A program made the translations under genes and the position numbers. This document shows positions 47,571-56,414 of a stretch of 64,000 bases of DNA, piece by piece. Position 1 is the stretch's first letter, and each line of letters starts with the position of its first letter. Under the pieces are notes generated by a model that did no database searches, had not been told where the DNA came from, and saw only the letters and a program-made list of their open reading frames with translations. This DNA comes from Liolophura sinensis (Eukaryota; Mollusca; Polyplacophora; Chitonida; Chitonidae), in assembly GCF_032854445.1 (NCBI RefSeq), contig NC_088296.1, positions 17,227,485 to 17,291,484 on the forward strand, in the 5' to 3' direction.

Positions 47571-48196
47571 CCAAGGCGTACACGCTTATTTACAAGTCTA
47601 GCCTACACACACACACATTGATATGAGGCGGCCTAGTTGGCATTTAACAGATAAGGCGCATAGCCTATATATAGGCCGGCTGTGTTGCACAACAGGGTGA
47701 TTCAGCTGATTTTCTCCCGAGAATAGGGCTTAAACTACGGGTTTTTTTTTGGAAAAATAAATGTGACAGTCTTTTTCAGCGTGTCTTGTTTGATAAGATC
47801 CAGTACTTTTAGGAGGATTGGAGATATTGTGTTTATGCGGAAAAGTCCTTCCAATTTAGCCCATGTTTCGTGGGTTTGGGATATAGCTTAGTCGGCTGAC
47901 AGGTGGGAAAGGCGCTGTATGTAAGGGGTGTATTCATATACTGCGTATATAAGGGGATGTTTGCTAGCTCAAATCCGGATTTGGTCTCCTGTATATGTAG
48001 TATATGAATGCATTACCTGCATATGGCGCCGGGCTCTTCGCACTTCTAAGGAATCTCTGCAACTTTCGACAGTTTCGGAGGCAGAGAGACCTTACCAAGG
48101 GGTGTTGTAGATGGCCCAATGGTAGTGGGATGTGTCAGCGCCAATAACCCCCCTAACGGTGGGTCGCTAGTGCAAAAAATCCGGAGCCCGCCGTTA

Positions 48197-48290
48197 GGGT
48201 GGTGATTAATTGGTAACAGGTTGAGCTATAAACCAGGCATTTTGCTTTTTTGGACCATGGGTTCGAGCCACACACTGGGCAGATTTTTTT
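48197..48290 (+). ncRNA. tRNA-like RNA polymerase III unit in the Polinton left arm
   Basis: A-box-like gtgattaattggtaa at 48202-48216, B-box ggttcgagcc at 48260-48269 and a run of seven T at 48284-48290 that could terminate polymerase III. The spacing is tRNA-like but the T-arm pairs only three bases, so it is a degenerate tRNA or SINE head rather than a working tRNA. The corresponding region of the short Polinton copy (after 26744) lacks it, so it was inserted or lost later. Confidence 0.35.
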
Positions 48291-48368
48291 ACCCCCGGGG
48301 CTCTCGAGACATAGCATGGGGGTTGCCCTGGTTCCAAACAAGTTCCCACTGGGCACCTCCCCAGAACA

Positions 48369-49074
48369 TCATTCGGAAAGAGCGTTTTTAAGCTCTTGCG
48401 GAGCTAGTTTTCGGCCGCGATTTATAAGCTGTTTTTTCGTGCTTTCATCGATCTCTACGGCGTTGAATGCCTTACGGAACTTAGCGCGTATCTCCTGCTT
48501 CAGATCAGAGTAGTTCTTGAGCTCCTGAACGATTTGCTTGAACTCTACGTCCGAAATAACACCATCAGATAATGCCGTAGATACCTGCGCACGGATGCTG
48601 TTAAGTTTGGCCTCAGCCAACAGCCGTATATCGTTATGTTTCTTGGCCTTTGCATGAAGTCGGCGGCTAACGAATTTTCCGGCGATATTTAAGACACCGC
48701 AAGCTAGGGCCGCAGCCTCCATGGCCAAGACAGCAGGGGCTGCAATTAATGTTGTGAGTAGTCCCACGCCTGCAACCCCTAGTCCCAAATCGGCCGTGAG
48801 CATAGCCGAATCAAGGGCCTCGGCGGCTAAGACACCGCGCCGGTACTTTTTGTACAAGGCCCGACGGAGATCTCACTCAGATTCAAGCTGATTCTGTATT
48901 TCCCTGATATACTGCAGACGATGGGCGTGCGCCCCGCTCTCCGGCGGCGCGGTCGGGGCCAAGGGGTTTTCAACCATAATCGTCGGCGCGGTCGGGGCCA
49001 AGGGATGGTCATCCGTAGTCGTCCTCCGGCGGCAAAGGGTTTTCATCAGTGATGGTCGGGTACAGTCGTCCCAT
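48369..49074 (-). pseudogene. Polinton ORF-alpha, broken copy
   Basis: Same protein as the intact ORF at 26067-26744. The start ATG is at 49074, 10 bases after the ORF-beta stop, as in the other copy. The Pro-rich N-terminus has rearranged repeats and runs into a TGA, and a second TGA replaces an Arg codon in the tctgagtgagatctc stretch (near 48876). The hydrophobic core and C-terminal helix (48369-48857) are open. Confined to this copy, so the damage occurred after the copies separated. Confidence 0.72.
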
Positions 49075-49084
49075 ATTGTCCGTC

Positions 49085-49865
49085 CTACGAATCAATAACG
49101 TCGGTAAACTCTAAATCGTCCTCGGGGCTACTAATACGAAAGCGGCGAAGTCTTATACCGGACTCTAAATAGACTTCATTGAGATTGAAAACGCCCCCTG
49201 CAAAGACCCGTATATCCTCGAGAGAGCTCCGGATGACTGGGTCGCCCTGGGCCGGTAATTTGATGATAAGTCTGAGCTCCTTTCCATCGTGCTCTGCAGG
49301 CCACTTTAGTTTCAATCCGGTAATCATGGAGGAACGGCGCTGAGAGGCCGTGCCAAGTATGATGTTGAAGATAAGTATAGATCCAGGGTTTATTCGTAGT
49401 ATGGCCATAGAGACGGCTTGCGCGTCTCTACACCCGGCGCCGCAGTTAGTGTGAAGTAACCTCCTCCTTCCATAGCTATATGACAGGCGCTGGTTGGTAC
49501 GTACGACACGAAAGAGGCTCCGGAGTTAAAAACTTTTTTCACATCGACCCCAGTGGCCTGGACCGACATCGGGGTCACCTTCATATCTATCAACCAATCG
49601 GGGTCGCGAGCTCTGGTAAGAACAAAGCGCTCTTCAAAGCGAATTAAAGAGAGTTTTTGTTCTTCATTCTCCTCAGACGGCGACCTGCGCTCTTGCTCTG
49701 CAGTGGATGAGACATCTTCAAGGGAAGCAAACGTGGCAGGTTCTGCTTGCCCCCCCCCCCCCCCCCCCCGGCAATCTTTGTGCGATTGTACTTGCCACTT
49801 TGAAACTGAAAGGCGTAGATTTTACCTTCCTGGCCTGGAAGTTCGAACTCTGACACATTTACCAA
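49085..49865 (-). pseudogene. Polinton ORF-beta, frameshifted at a poly-G tract
   Basis: N-terminal part: VNVSEFELPGQEGKIYAFQF leading into a 20-base poly-G (49750-49769 on the minus strand). After the tract the sensible frame is another one (it contains RFEERFVLTRARDPDWLIDM), running to PTSACHIAMEGGGYFTLTAA; it then shifts again near 49400, after which LKWPAEHDGKELRL and RRFRISSPEDDLEF follow to the TAG at 49085. A start could not be fixed; 49865 is a TTG. Function not recognised. It is found beside the penton-like gene in the same orientation. Confidence 0.6.
49750..49769 (+). other. 20-base poly-C tract in ORF-beta
   Basis: Poly-C on the plus strand, poly-G in the coding strand of ORF-beta; reading frame changes across it. 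Confidence 0.9.
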
Positions 49866-49899
49866 GTCGCTTAAAGACAGGCACGCAGACCTGGGCCGG

Positions 49900-50490
49900 C
49901 TACGTCCACCATACGTATTGTATTTCTAGGGTAGCACTGAGGTACCCTACATTCATATACTTGCCGTCTTTGTCTAAAAGCGCCACGGTCAAGTGCGTTA
50001 TATAGTCGGCGCGCAAGGCTTTGTACTGTGGGTTGGGAAATGAAACCGTCTTCCCGCAGTTAATCCCTTCACCAGTCACGCCGATGGCTTTAAGTAGTGT
50101 GGAACCGCCACCGAAATCTGAGGTTATTCTCACGTTTTCTGAGGTGCTCAGTTCATCTAAATGCACGAAGAGTTCTTTGTGTGAGACCAAGTTAGGTAGT
50201 TTTTCACCCTCCACAGCCCCCCCCCCCCCCCGGACGTCATCCCGTCGGAGAACCCAAAGATGGGGGCAAGCTCTTGGAGTATTATGAAGGCATTTCTAGG
50301 GAGGGTAAGGACTAAGCGGCCCGTGGCTTCATTCAATCCCAGAGAAACCCCATGCGGGAGGAATATATCCTTGTCCAGCGTACAGACATTGTAGTAGCCC
50401 GTCGGCACTTCAACACGTTTGCCCTCAAGAAGCCCACTCCGCATGGGATATTCACCCAGGCCGGGTAGAATGTTATCTGGCGAAGGGCGG
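49900..50490 (-). pseudogene. Polinton penton-like minor capsid protein, frameshifted at a poly-G tract
   Basis: The minor capsid (penton) of Polintons is a single jelly-roll protein occupying capsid vertices. Seen here: VEVPTGYYNVCTLDKDIFLP and ELAPIFGFSDGMTS before, and FVHLDELSTSENVRI, GINCGKTVSFPNPQYKALRA and YITHLTVALLDKDGK after, a 15-base poly-G/C tract at 50217-50231 where the frame changes. The tyrosine-rich N-terminal block and the HLDELST...FPNPQYK pattern are what I recognise from Polinton penton-like proteins. The N-terminus is unclear: upstream of 50490 the frame meets stops. The stop at 49900 lies 35 bp before ORF-beta starts. Confidence 0.6.
50217..50231 (+). other. 15-base poly-C tract in the penton-like gene
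   Basis: Frame before and after the tract differ; see penton entry. Confidence 0.9.
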
Positions 50491-50548
50491 TTTTAAGGCG
50501 GCCGTCGAGGTTGTTGCATGAGGCAGCGTGTGCTGTGCCCCATTTAGA

Positions 50549-50755
50549 ATGTCAGTCAATGTGATGAACATCTTAGCCACGATGAACAGCGAGGATTACG
50601 GGTTCAATAGAGAGGCCACTTACAAGGCCGGGGCATTTCATAGTATCCAAACCCACGCAGAGCAGCTCACGCGATTTGACATCTACATCGATGAAAAGAA
50701 GGCCTTTCCAGTCCAGTTCACAGATGTGTTGGCTGACAAAGATAACCGACAATGA
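50549..50755 (+). CDS. Orphan plus-strand coding fragment in the Polinton
   Basis: Open frame beginning MSVNVMNILATMNSEDYGFN and continuing HAEQLTRFDIYIDEKKAFPV. Composition and the ordered charged/aromatic pattern look protein-like, and it lies on the opposite strand to both flanking broken genes. It may be a displaced or inverted piece of another Polinton gene, joined where ORF-gamma and the penton N-terminus are truncated. Not recognised; could still be chance. Confidence 0.35.
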   Translation: MSVNVMNILATMNSEDYGFNREATYKAGAFHSIQTHAEQLTRFDIYIDEKKAFPVQFTDVLADKDNRQ

Positions 50756-51587
50756 AATTGTTCGGGCCTGGAACCCTCTCGTCCTCGAGATTCCTTATCC
50801 GGTCTGCGATCCAGCACCGGGAGAATTCATCAGTGGCCTCCTCCAACTTCTGTTTTTGTTTTGCGATGTCCTTATCGAGACTTGACAGCTTGGCGAGGTT
50901 ATTGACGTGTTCGCCTTCCGAGGTCAGCAGTGCCTTGTCAAGCCCCAGAAGTTCTCGCATGGGAAGAGGAGGGTCGTTTATCGTTGAAAGAGCCCGCTCG
51001 ACCTCACTATCCGTCAAGCTTGTTTCTATTATGTAGACAGCATCAGCTAGTTGCTTTTTCGCTAATTGGTTTAAATCCTTCAGCTCCATGGTATCTGCCT
51101 CGGCGGCCACGGCACCGAGTTCTGAACTCGCAGTCTCCAGGGCTGCGATTGCTGCCGGAGGAAATGATGGCTGGCTTGTCTATCCCCAGTTTTCAAAGCC
51201 CAGCTTATTCCGAACAACACCAACCCCTCCTCTCTGGGCGAGTGTTGAGAGGGCTAGCGGTTCACCTGTGTTTATGCTGGTAAGGTTCAGATCGGAGTAT
51301 TTCTTGAGTCGCCGACGCCCTTCTTCGTCAATCATAAAACCCGGGTAATAGGGCTTGGGTTTGGTAAGGTTAGGATACTTCCTCGCCATGACATCGTAAT
51401 GTTCATTCACGGTGAACACTAACAGCCTTCCATCTTGGGATTTGAGGTCCACATCCAAGGTTTGTTGCTCGGGAACCACCCCTATCTGGACATCACCACC
51501 TGCACGGAGAATGGTCTGTTCGTCGTCGATGTTGTTGTCCTCTTGGGCGTCGCCGAACGCCTGGTCACCAAAGTTAATGTCCGCCAT
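50718..51587 (-). pseudogene. Polinton ORF-gamma, split and 3'-truncated
   Basis: Starts MADINFGDQAFGDAQEDNN at 51587 and reads to a TAG at about 51180 (FENWG). The continuation lies in another frame (TASSELGAVAAEADTMELKD onwards) with a coiled-coil-like acidic helix (KDIAKQKQKLEEATDEF) and RNLEDER, then drifts into unrelated sequence before the TGA/TAG at 50718. I recall this protein in other Polintons as longer, with a hydrophobic C-terminal region, so the tail seems to be deleted near 50770. Divergently arranged with the major capsid gene, about 43 bp apart. Confidence 0.6.
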
Positions 51588-51630
51588 AATCTTCATATTG
51601 AACATTGCAAGATATGCCTTCAATACAACA
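51588..51630. promoter_or_regulatory. Divergent intergenic gap between ORF-gamma and capsid gene
   Basis: Only about 43 bp separate the ORF-gamma start (51587, minus) from the likely capsid start (51631, plus). A shared promoter is inferred from the layout; no TATA box or other element was clearly identified. Confidence 0.3.
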
Positions 51631-52914
51631 ATGCATGCATACGGACGCAGGCTAAACCCCTTCAGAACACTCCGTAAGCCTCTCGGGGTACAAGGTGTAC
51701 GGCAGTCCTTGGTCGTCACCAACAACCCGAGTACGATCGACCAGAATCAACAACTCTTGGTCCGCTTCCCCAAACTCGGCGCAAATGACGTCATTGTGCC
51801 CGGTACCGTGCGCTTGGCCTTCTCGATCACGATCAATTCATCCGAACCGAACGCCAATAGTGGTCGGGAATCTCGGACGCGCAGTAGTCAAGAAAACCAC
51901 GATCAGAATCAGCGGGAATGAGGTAATGTCCATCGACGACTCTGATGTGTTTCATTGCTACGGCGACTTATGGCTGACCAAAAACGAACGGCAGAATGCG
52001 GCCTACCAAGGCATCGGCAGCGAAAACATGCTTAAACTTCGAGTCGGAGCGGAGGACGAAAGTGACGACGATGCTGGAGAAAATGCCATCGCTCGCGCCT
52101 TTGGCAGCCGGTTCCACATCCCGCTAGACTTTGAGCTTCTAGATAGCCACATGCCATTCTACCAGAGTGGCTTGGCCGACCAACTGAAGTACGAACCGAC
52201 GTTCAACGATTACGGCCGGGTCATCCAGACAACAGACGATGCCGACGCGACTTACACCATCGACAACATCAGCCTGGAGTTCGATATGATCACCGAAGAG
52301 GAGCTCGCTAGACAGATTCGCACCCAGTTTGCCGGGGGCGTCTCCATACTATATGAAACGCGTCCTCCGCCACCGAAAGTTTGTGAAGGACAAGTCTGAT
52401 ACTCTCTGGAACATAAACCTGAACACGCCCGCAAGAGCAATGAAGGGCATCCTCATGCTGTTCGAGACTAAAGGAACCCCGTGGAGGAGGAGGTCGGAAT
52501 CCTATTACAACCCAAAGATCACCAAATTAGAAGTCACAATAGAAGGGGTCCCCAATCAGCTGTACAGCCTGGGCATGCGGGCGTACCAGCAATGGGGCGA
52601 GGTCCAGAAGTTCTTCGCCAGCTCACCCCTACGGAAGCGGGACCCTGAGGTGGCCAGGGTCGTAAAAAACTTAGGCCTGGCAAACTTCTCCCTGGAAGAG
52701 TTCTTGACGCACAAGAACGCCTTCTGGCTTGACCTTCGGCCAAGCGACGATGACGAGCTTCATGGCAGTGGGAGGCGCGTTCTGAACGCCAGCGATTACG
52801 ATATAGGTGACAAAAGAGAGAGAAGATCCCGGCGTGTTGAACGTATATCTATATGTGATCATGGACGCAAAGCTGTACATCCAGAATGGTAGATTCGTTA
52901 GCGCGCTTTATTGA
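51631..52914 (+). pseudogene. Polinton major capsid protein (double jelly-roll), in four frame segments
   Basis: Polinton capsid protein, the double jelly-roll hexon-type shell protein. Segments seen: about 51631-51850 in frame 1 (STIDQNQQLLVRFPKLG, VPGTVRLAFSI); about 51850-52345 in frame 2 (KKTTIRISGNEVMSIDDSDV, FHIPLDFELLDSHMPFYQ); about 52350-52820 in frame 3 (DTLWNINLNTPARAMKGILM, YNPKITKLEVTIEG, LHGSGRR); about 52830-52914 in frame 1 again, to the TGA at 52912. The order of recognisable blocks is collinear with one capsid gene, so three frameshifts have accumulated; the last lies in the gacaaaagagagagaagatc stretch. The start at 51631 is a guess; no clear alternative was found. It overlaps the ATPase start by 29 bp. 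Confidence 0.8.
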
Positions 52915-53502
52915 TGACGCCCACTGCGCGATTATCTGTGGGCAGACGAACTGCGGCAAAACAGTCTTCGTGCTGGACCTGCTTGAGGGCCCTTTCCGCG
53001 GTTTATTTCATCACATTGTGATCATCTGTCCCACTCTTAAGCATAACGAGGCGTACCTGCGGCGATGGATACTGTCTGACCCTGAGGTCTATTGTTTTGA
53101 CCACGGCGAGCGGCTCAACGACTGTCTGAGAGCTTTCTACAGATTGTTCGAGGGGGAGAACACCCTATACATCATAGATGATTGTAGCGCGTTGGAGGCG
53201 ATGAAGAAGAAAGAAATAATGCTGTCATTCATGGTTTTCTCGGGCCGTCATGCAAAGCAAAGCGTCTGGGTCCTCACTCAGAAATACAACACCATCCTCA
53301 AAGACTTTCGCGAGCAGACAAAAGGTGGGTGGTTTTATTCCACTGCAAAGATCGGCACTCGTTCAACGAATGCCTGGAGGAGAACTACATCATCAAGGCC
53401 GAGAGCGAAAAGGCAGAGGTTCGACAGAAGCTCAAGAACAATCCGCATTCTAAGCTCCTGCTAATGACTGATACGCCCGCCACATCTAAGATTATATATT
53501 AG
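52886..53502 (+). pseudogene. Polinton packaging ATPase (FtsK/HerA-type), C-terminal frameshift
   Basis: DNA-packaging P-loop ATPase of the FtsK/HerA superfamily. Walker A GQTNCGKT at residues 19-26, Walker B LYIIDDCS at 94-101, and the motif SGRHAKQSVWVLTQKYN with a sensor Gln. The start ATG at 52886 lies within the end of the capsid gene. Near 53325-53340 (acaaaaggtgggtgg) the sensible frame changes; the original C-terminus (block CKDRHSFNECLEENY) runs in the other frame to a TAG at 53500-53502, whereas the current frame ends at 53464 in a basic tail unlike the family. One single-base change therefore seems to inactivate or alter the end. Confidence 0.82.
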
Positions 53503-53528
53503 ACGTAGGCGCCCATTTCCAATGAAGC

Positions 53529-54149
53529 ATGGATACCGACGAGCTCATAATAGACGAGATTCTGGGCGCAGAGGAGGAGCCCGGCCGAAGCCAACAGCCC
53601 GGCCCCAGCCAACAGCCCGGCCGAAGCCAGCAGCCCGACCCCTGCCAACAAGATGATGCACGGCAGCTCAGGGATAGGCTGGCGGCACTTGTGGTGGGTG
53701 GGCAGGCCAAGCGATATCTGGGAAAAGACGTAACAGCCGCTGAGATCGATGCCATGGGCGACGAAGACGTTAAAAGGCTGTACTCCCGGTACGAGGCTAA
53801 GCTCGGTGCACGGATCGTTAACGGTCTCGGAGGTATGTTCTTGAGATCATATGTAAGGGCGGCCAGCTGGCTCCTACCAATCCCACCCGAGAATCGACCA
53901 ATGCTCATGGCACAGCTCGCCACCGACCCATTTGTTGAACAGGCGCTTAGCAGTGGTAGCTGCTGGCTATACTACTGCTTTGGTAAGTACTTAGCACCAT
54001 TAACCATGGCGCTGAACACTGCTGAGCACTGCTCATTTGAACACCACTGCTGTCCTAGAAATGAGCAGTATGATCCAGAGGAACATGAGTACAACGAATC
54101 TGGAAGGCCCGAAGGAAGCGGAGGGGGTGACAGCGGATTCTACGAATGA
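53529..54149 (+). CDS. Polinton ORF-delta, 206 aa, intact
   Basis: Starts MDTDELIIDEILGAEEEPG, followed by a fourfold GRSQQP/GPSQQP repeat (residues about 19-40), a helical region (KRYLGKDVTAAEIDAMGDED, VKRLYSRYEAKLG) and a Cys-containing hydrophobic part (SCWLYYCFGKYLAPLTMAL). The open frame is full length and starts 27 bp after the ATPase end in the same direction. I recognise it only as a Polinton-associated protein of unknown function; its place between ATPase and membrane-protein genes suggests a virion role. The Gln/Pro repeat may vary in copy number. Confidence 0.65.
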   Translation: MDTDELIIDEILGAEEEPGRSQQPGPSQQPGRSQQPDPCQQDDARQLRDRLAALVVGGQAKRYLGKDVTAAEIDAMGDEDVKRLYSRYEAKLGARIVNGLGGMFLRSYVRAASWLLPIPPENRPMLMAQLATDPFVEQALSSGSCWLYYCFGKYLAPLTMALNTAEHCSFEHHCCPRNEQYDPEEHEYNESGRPEGSGGGDSGFYE

Positions 54150-54572
54150 CGACCCTGTGAAGAATCCCAAAAGAGTCGCTGCGGGTCGAGCGGGTGCTGC
54201 AGCGAGAAAGGCCAAGGATGAAAAGCTCAAGGACGAGCTTCGCGAGGCTAAGGCTGTTTTGCTTGGCGCAGCTGATTCCACCAAGAAACAGCCGAAGGAA
54301 CGAAGGAGGGGGGAGGCACAGATTTTGCGAAGGAACCGGATTCTACGAAGGCACACCAAATCACCCACTGTAGGGCGCCCCTGGCGTTATTAGGCGTTGT
54401 CAGACTTGCAGTGCTAGTGTTGCTACGCGTGTGGCGCAGCCGCTATACAGCACATGCACGAGATGCAGATATTACGCCGCAAAAAGATATCACGCCGCAA
54501 GAAAAGAATCTCCATTTGAATACACGTCGCGACCCTTTCTATATAGAGCAGCATGTCTACTCCACCCGGTGA
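54085..54572 (+). pseudogene. Polinton ORF-epsilon, Lys/Ala-rich membrane protein with G-run frameshift
   Basis: The N-terminal part (NPKRVAAGRAGAAARKAKDE) is a basic helix overlapping the end of ORF-delta; the start could be the ATG at 54061, 54070 or 54085. At a six-G run (54308-54313) the sensible frame changes: the shifted frame has a hydrophobic helix (PLALLGVVRLAVLVLL) and an acidic/aromatic end (RRDPFYIEQ) to a TGA at 54570-54572. The current frame instead ends at 54393. Likely a single-pass membrane protein before damage. Overlaps the next ORF by 20 bp. Confidence 0.6.
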
Positions 54573-54780
54573 CGGAAAAGTGCTGGTCAACACGGCCTAC
54601 CACGCCTCTGTGGTCTCTCTCCTGGCTACTGGGTACGCTTGTCTCGGCCAGATGTTCCTAAACGGAGCCCTCTCGAAGCTGGACTTAACACCCCGTGACG
54701 TCGGCATGGTCATTGCAGATGTAGGCCTGGCTATGTTTTCGAAGGAACTGCTAATTATACAAGGGCTCCTCGCAATATAA
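54553..54780 (+). CDS. Polinton 75-aa small membrane protein, intact
   Basis: MSTPPGDGKVLVNTAYHASV with two hydrophobic stretches (VVSLLATGYACLGQMFL, VGMVIADVGLAMFSKELLI). Intact, with the start inside the end of ORF-epsilon, a compact virus-like arrangement. Seen as a recurring small ORF in Polintons; function unknown. Confidence 0.7.
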   Translation: MSTPPGDGKVLVNTAYHASVVSLLATGYACLGQMFLNGALSKLDLTPRDVGMVIADVGLAMFSKELLIIQGLLAI

Positions 54781-54790
54781 TCCAGTAGTA

Positions 54791-55231
54791 ATGGCCTCCA
54801 TCGCAATGATGATGGGCGGCACCCTCGTAAACGCATTGGCCTTCAGCGGGAGCAGCTATATGTTTTCGATGCTGAGGAGTTCCGGTGTCGACGAAGAGCG
54901 GAGGCGCCATGACCGCGCTGTAGAGCAGCTCCAAGCCGCCCAGGAAAAATGGGCCCAAAAGCGCACTGAGCGCTTGGACTGGATCAACGATGAACTCCGC
55001 CGCCTGGGCCACGCTGTCCAAAAGTTCCGGGATGTCGACGCTGCAATCCGCGAGTATTCTAGGGTCACGGGCAAAACTCTTACACGCGACGCACTGCTGG
55101 GCACAGAGCCACAGCTCTCCGATTTCTATGTGCCTAGTGAAGATCAAAAACACCGCGAGATGACCTTCGTCATCCTGGGAATGTGTGTGGTTGGGGTTGT
55201 GAGTTACGGAATCGCAAAACTCACCAAGTAA
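54791..55231 (+). CDS. Polinton 146-aa coiled-coil membrane protein, intact
   Basis: N-terminal hydrophobic segment (MASIAMMMGGTLVNALAFSG), a highly charged helical middle rich in Arg/Glu with coiled-coil character (EERRRHDRAVEQLQAAQEKW, RLDWINDELRRLG), LSDFYVPS motif, and a C-terminal membrane helix (FVILGMCVVGVVSYGIA). It starts 10 bp after the previous stop. Common Polinton-associated ORF; a membrane or virion component is likely but unproven. Confidence 0.72.
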   Translation: MASIAMMMGGTLVNALAFSGSSYMFSMLRSSGVDEERRRHDRAVEQLQAAQEKWAQKRTERLDWINDELRRLGHAVQKFRDVDAAIREYSRVTGKTLTRDALLGTEPQLSDFYVPSEDQKHREMTFVILGMCVVGVVSYGIAKLTK

Positions 55232-55387
55232 TCCGAACTGACTGTGCCGAACTCGCCATTGAGCTTTTCGCCGTATGGCAGGCACGATCTTAGTAGTGAG
55301 GTGGTTTTGCGCACGCAAATGCGCCGCGACGATTAACATCTTTTTCGTCGCAAATCTGTTAGAGGGCTGCTAGAATACCTTGCTGAC

Positions 55388-56414
55388 ATGGCTAGTAAGG
55401 TGTCTGCTCGCCTGGCAAATATCTACTACAGCCCTCGTGGGTACTGGCAGCGCGGCCATCCAGAAACTTCCCACTGCGGCTAAAGTCTCCGAAGATGTGG
55501 TCCGGGCCTGGCTGGAAAAGCAGGCTATTTGGCAGATATACTTGCCCCGTCCCAGAAAAATCCCGAGGCCTATGTTCGATGTTTCCACGCCGAATGACAT
55601 GCACCAAGCCGATCTTCTATTTCTACCACATGATCGGCGAGGCCGGAAGCTGTATAAGTACGCGCTGACAGTTGTTGATGTCGCTTCTCGCTACAAGGAG
55701 GCGGAACCTCTTGCTACTAAAGATTCCAAAGATATCGCTGATGCTCTCTCTCGCATTTACAAGCGGGGACCCCTGAGATGGCCGAAGCTTCTCGAAGTTG
55801 ACTCTGGGCGCGAGTTCATGGGTGCGGTGAGCCAACTGCTGGCCAAACACGATGTCACAGTCTGCCGAGGCCGCGTGGATATCCACCGAGGCCAAGGCAT
55901 AGTGGAGCGTTTCAACCGTACTCTGGCTGAGCGGCTCTTTGGACATCAGTACGCCCAGGAGATGCGCCTCCCCCCCCCCCCCCCCCCCGAACATCGGTCT
56001 ACTGAATGGATGGCTCGGCTGCCCTCTGTTGTGGCCGCTCTGAATAACGAGACAACGAGACTGGTCGGTAAAAAGCCGAAAGACGCCATCAAGGTACAAG
56101 AGGTGTCACATAAGCCGTCTTCGACGGTTCCAGGTCGCCCCGTTGGACTTAATGAGCGGAAGATCGCCGAGGGTGTTGGCGTTCGTTATCTTTACCAGCC
56201 TGGAGAGCTGGAGGGCGACCGCCGACGCGCGACTGATCCTGTGCGGTCTCTAGAGATATATCGGCTTGGGCGCTCTGTCACAAAGCCTAATGAGCCCGTG
56301 CTGTACTATCTAGACGATACGTCGGATGGCCCGCGACGGGGCTTCGTTCGTGAAGAGTTGCTTACAGTGCCTCCCGATACTCAGCTTCCCCCGGATGGGG
56401 TTCTACGGCGCTAG
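55388..56414 (+). pseudogene. Polinton integrase (rve superfamily, D,D35E), N-terminal frameshift
   Basis: Retrovirus-like integrase that would insert the element. Catalytic triad visible in the 344-residue frame from 55380: D78 (MHQADLLFLP), D141 (LLEVDSGREF) and E176 (GIVERFNRTLAERLF), a D-E spacing of 35. The C-terminal part PVLYYLDDTSDGPRRGFVRE resembles a small chromodomain-like or SH3-like tail. The likely true start is ATG 55388 in another frame (MASKVSARLANIYYSPRGY), which joins the catalytic frame after a shift near 55440-55455; the annotated-looking start at 55380 is probably not genuine. A 19-base poly-C (55970-55988) codes a Pro run between the core and the C-terminal region without changing frame. 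Confidence 0.88.
55970..55988 (+). other. 19-base poly-C tract inside the integrase
   Basis: Codes consecutive Pro between MRL and EHRSTEW; frame is kept across the tract. Confidence 0.9.

Noticed and set aside
47880-48000. Second tRNA-like unit (tagcttagtcgg and gctcaaatcc)
   Set aside because: The A- and B-box-like words are about 90 bp apart with no fold or terminator, so it was not listed as an RNA gene.
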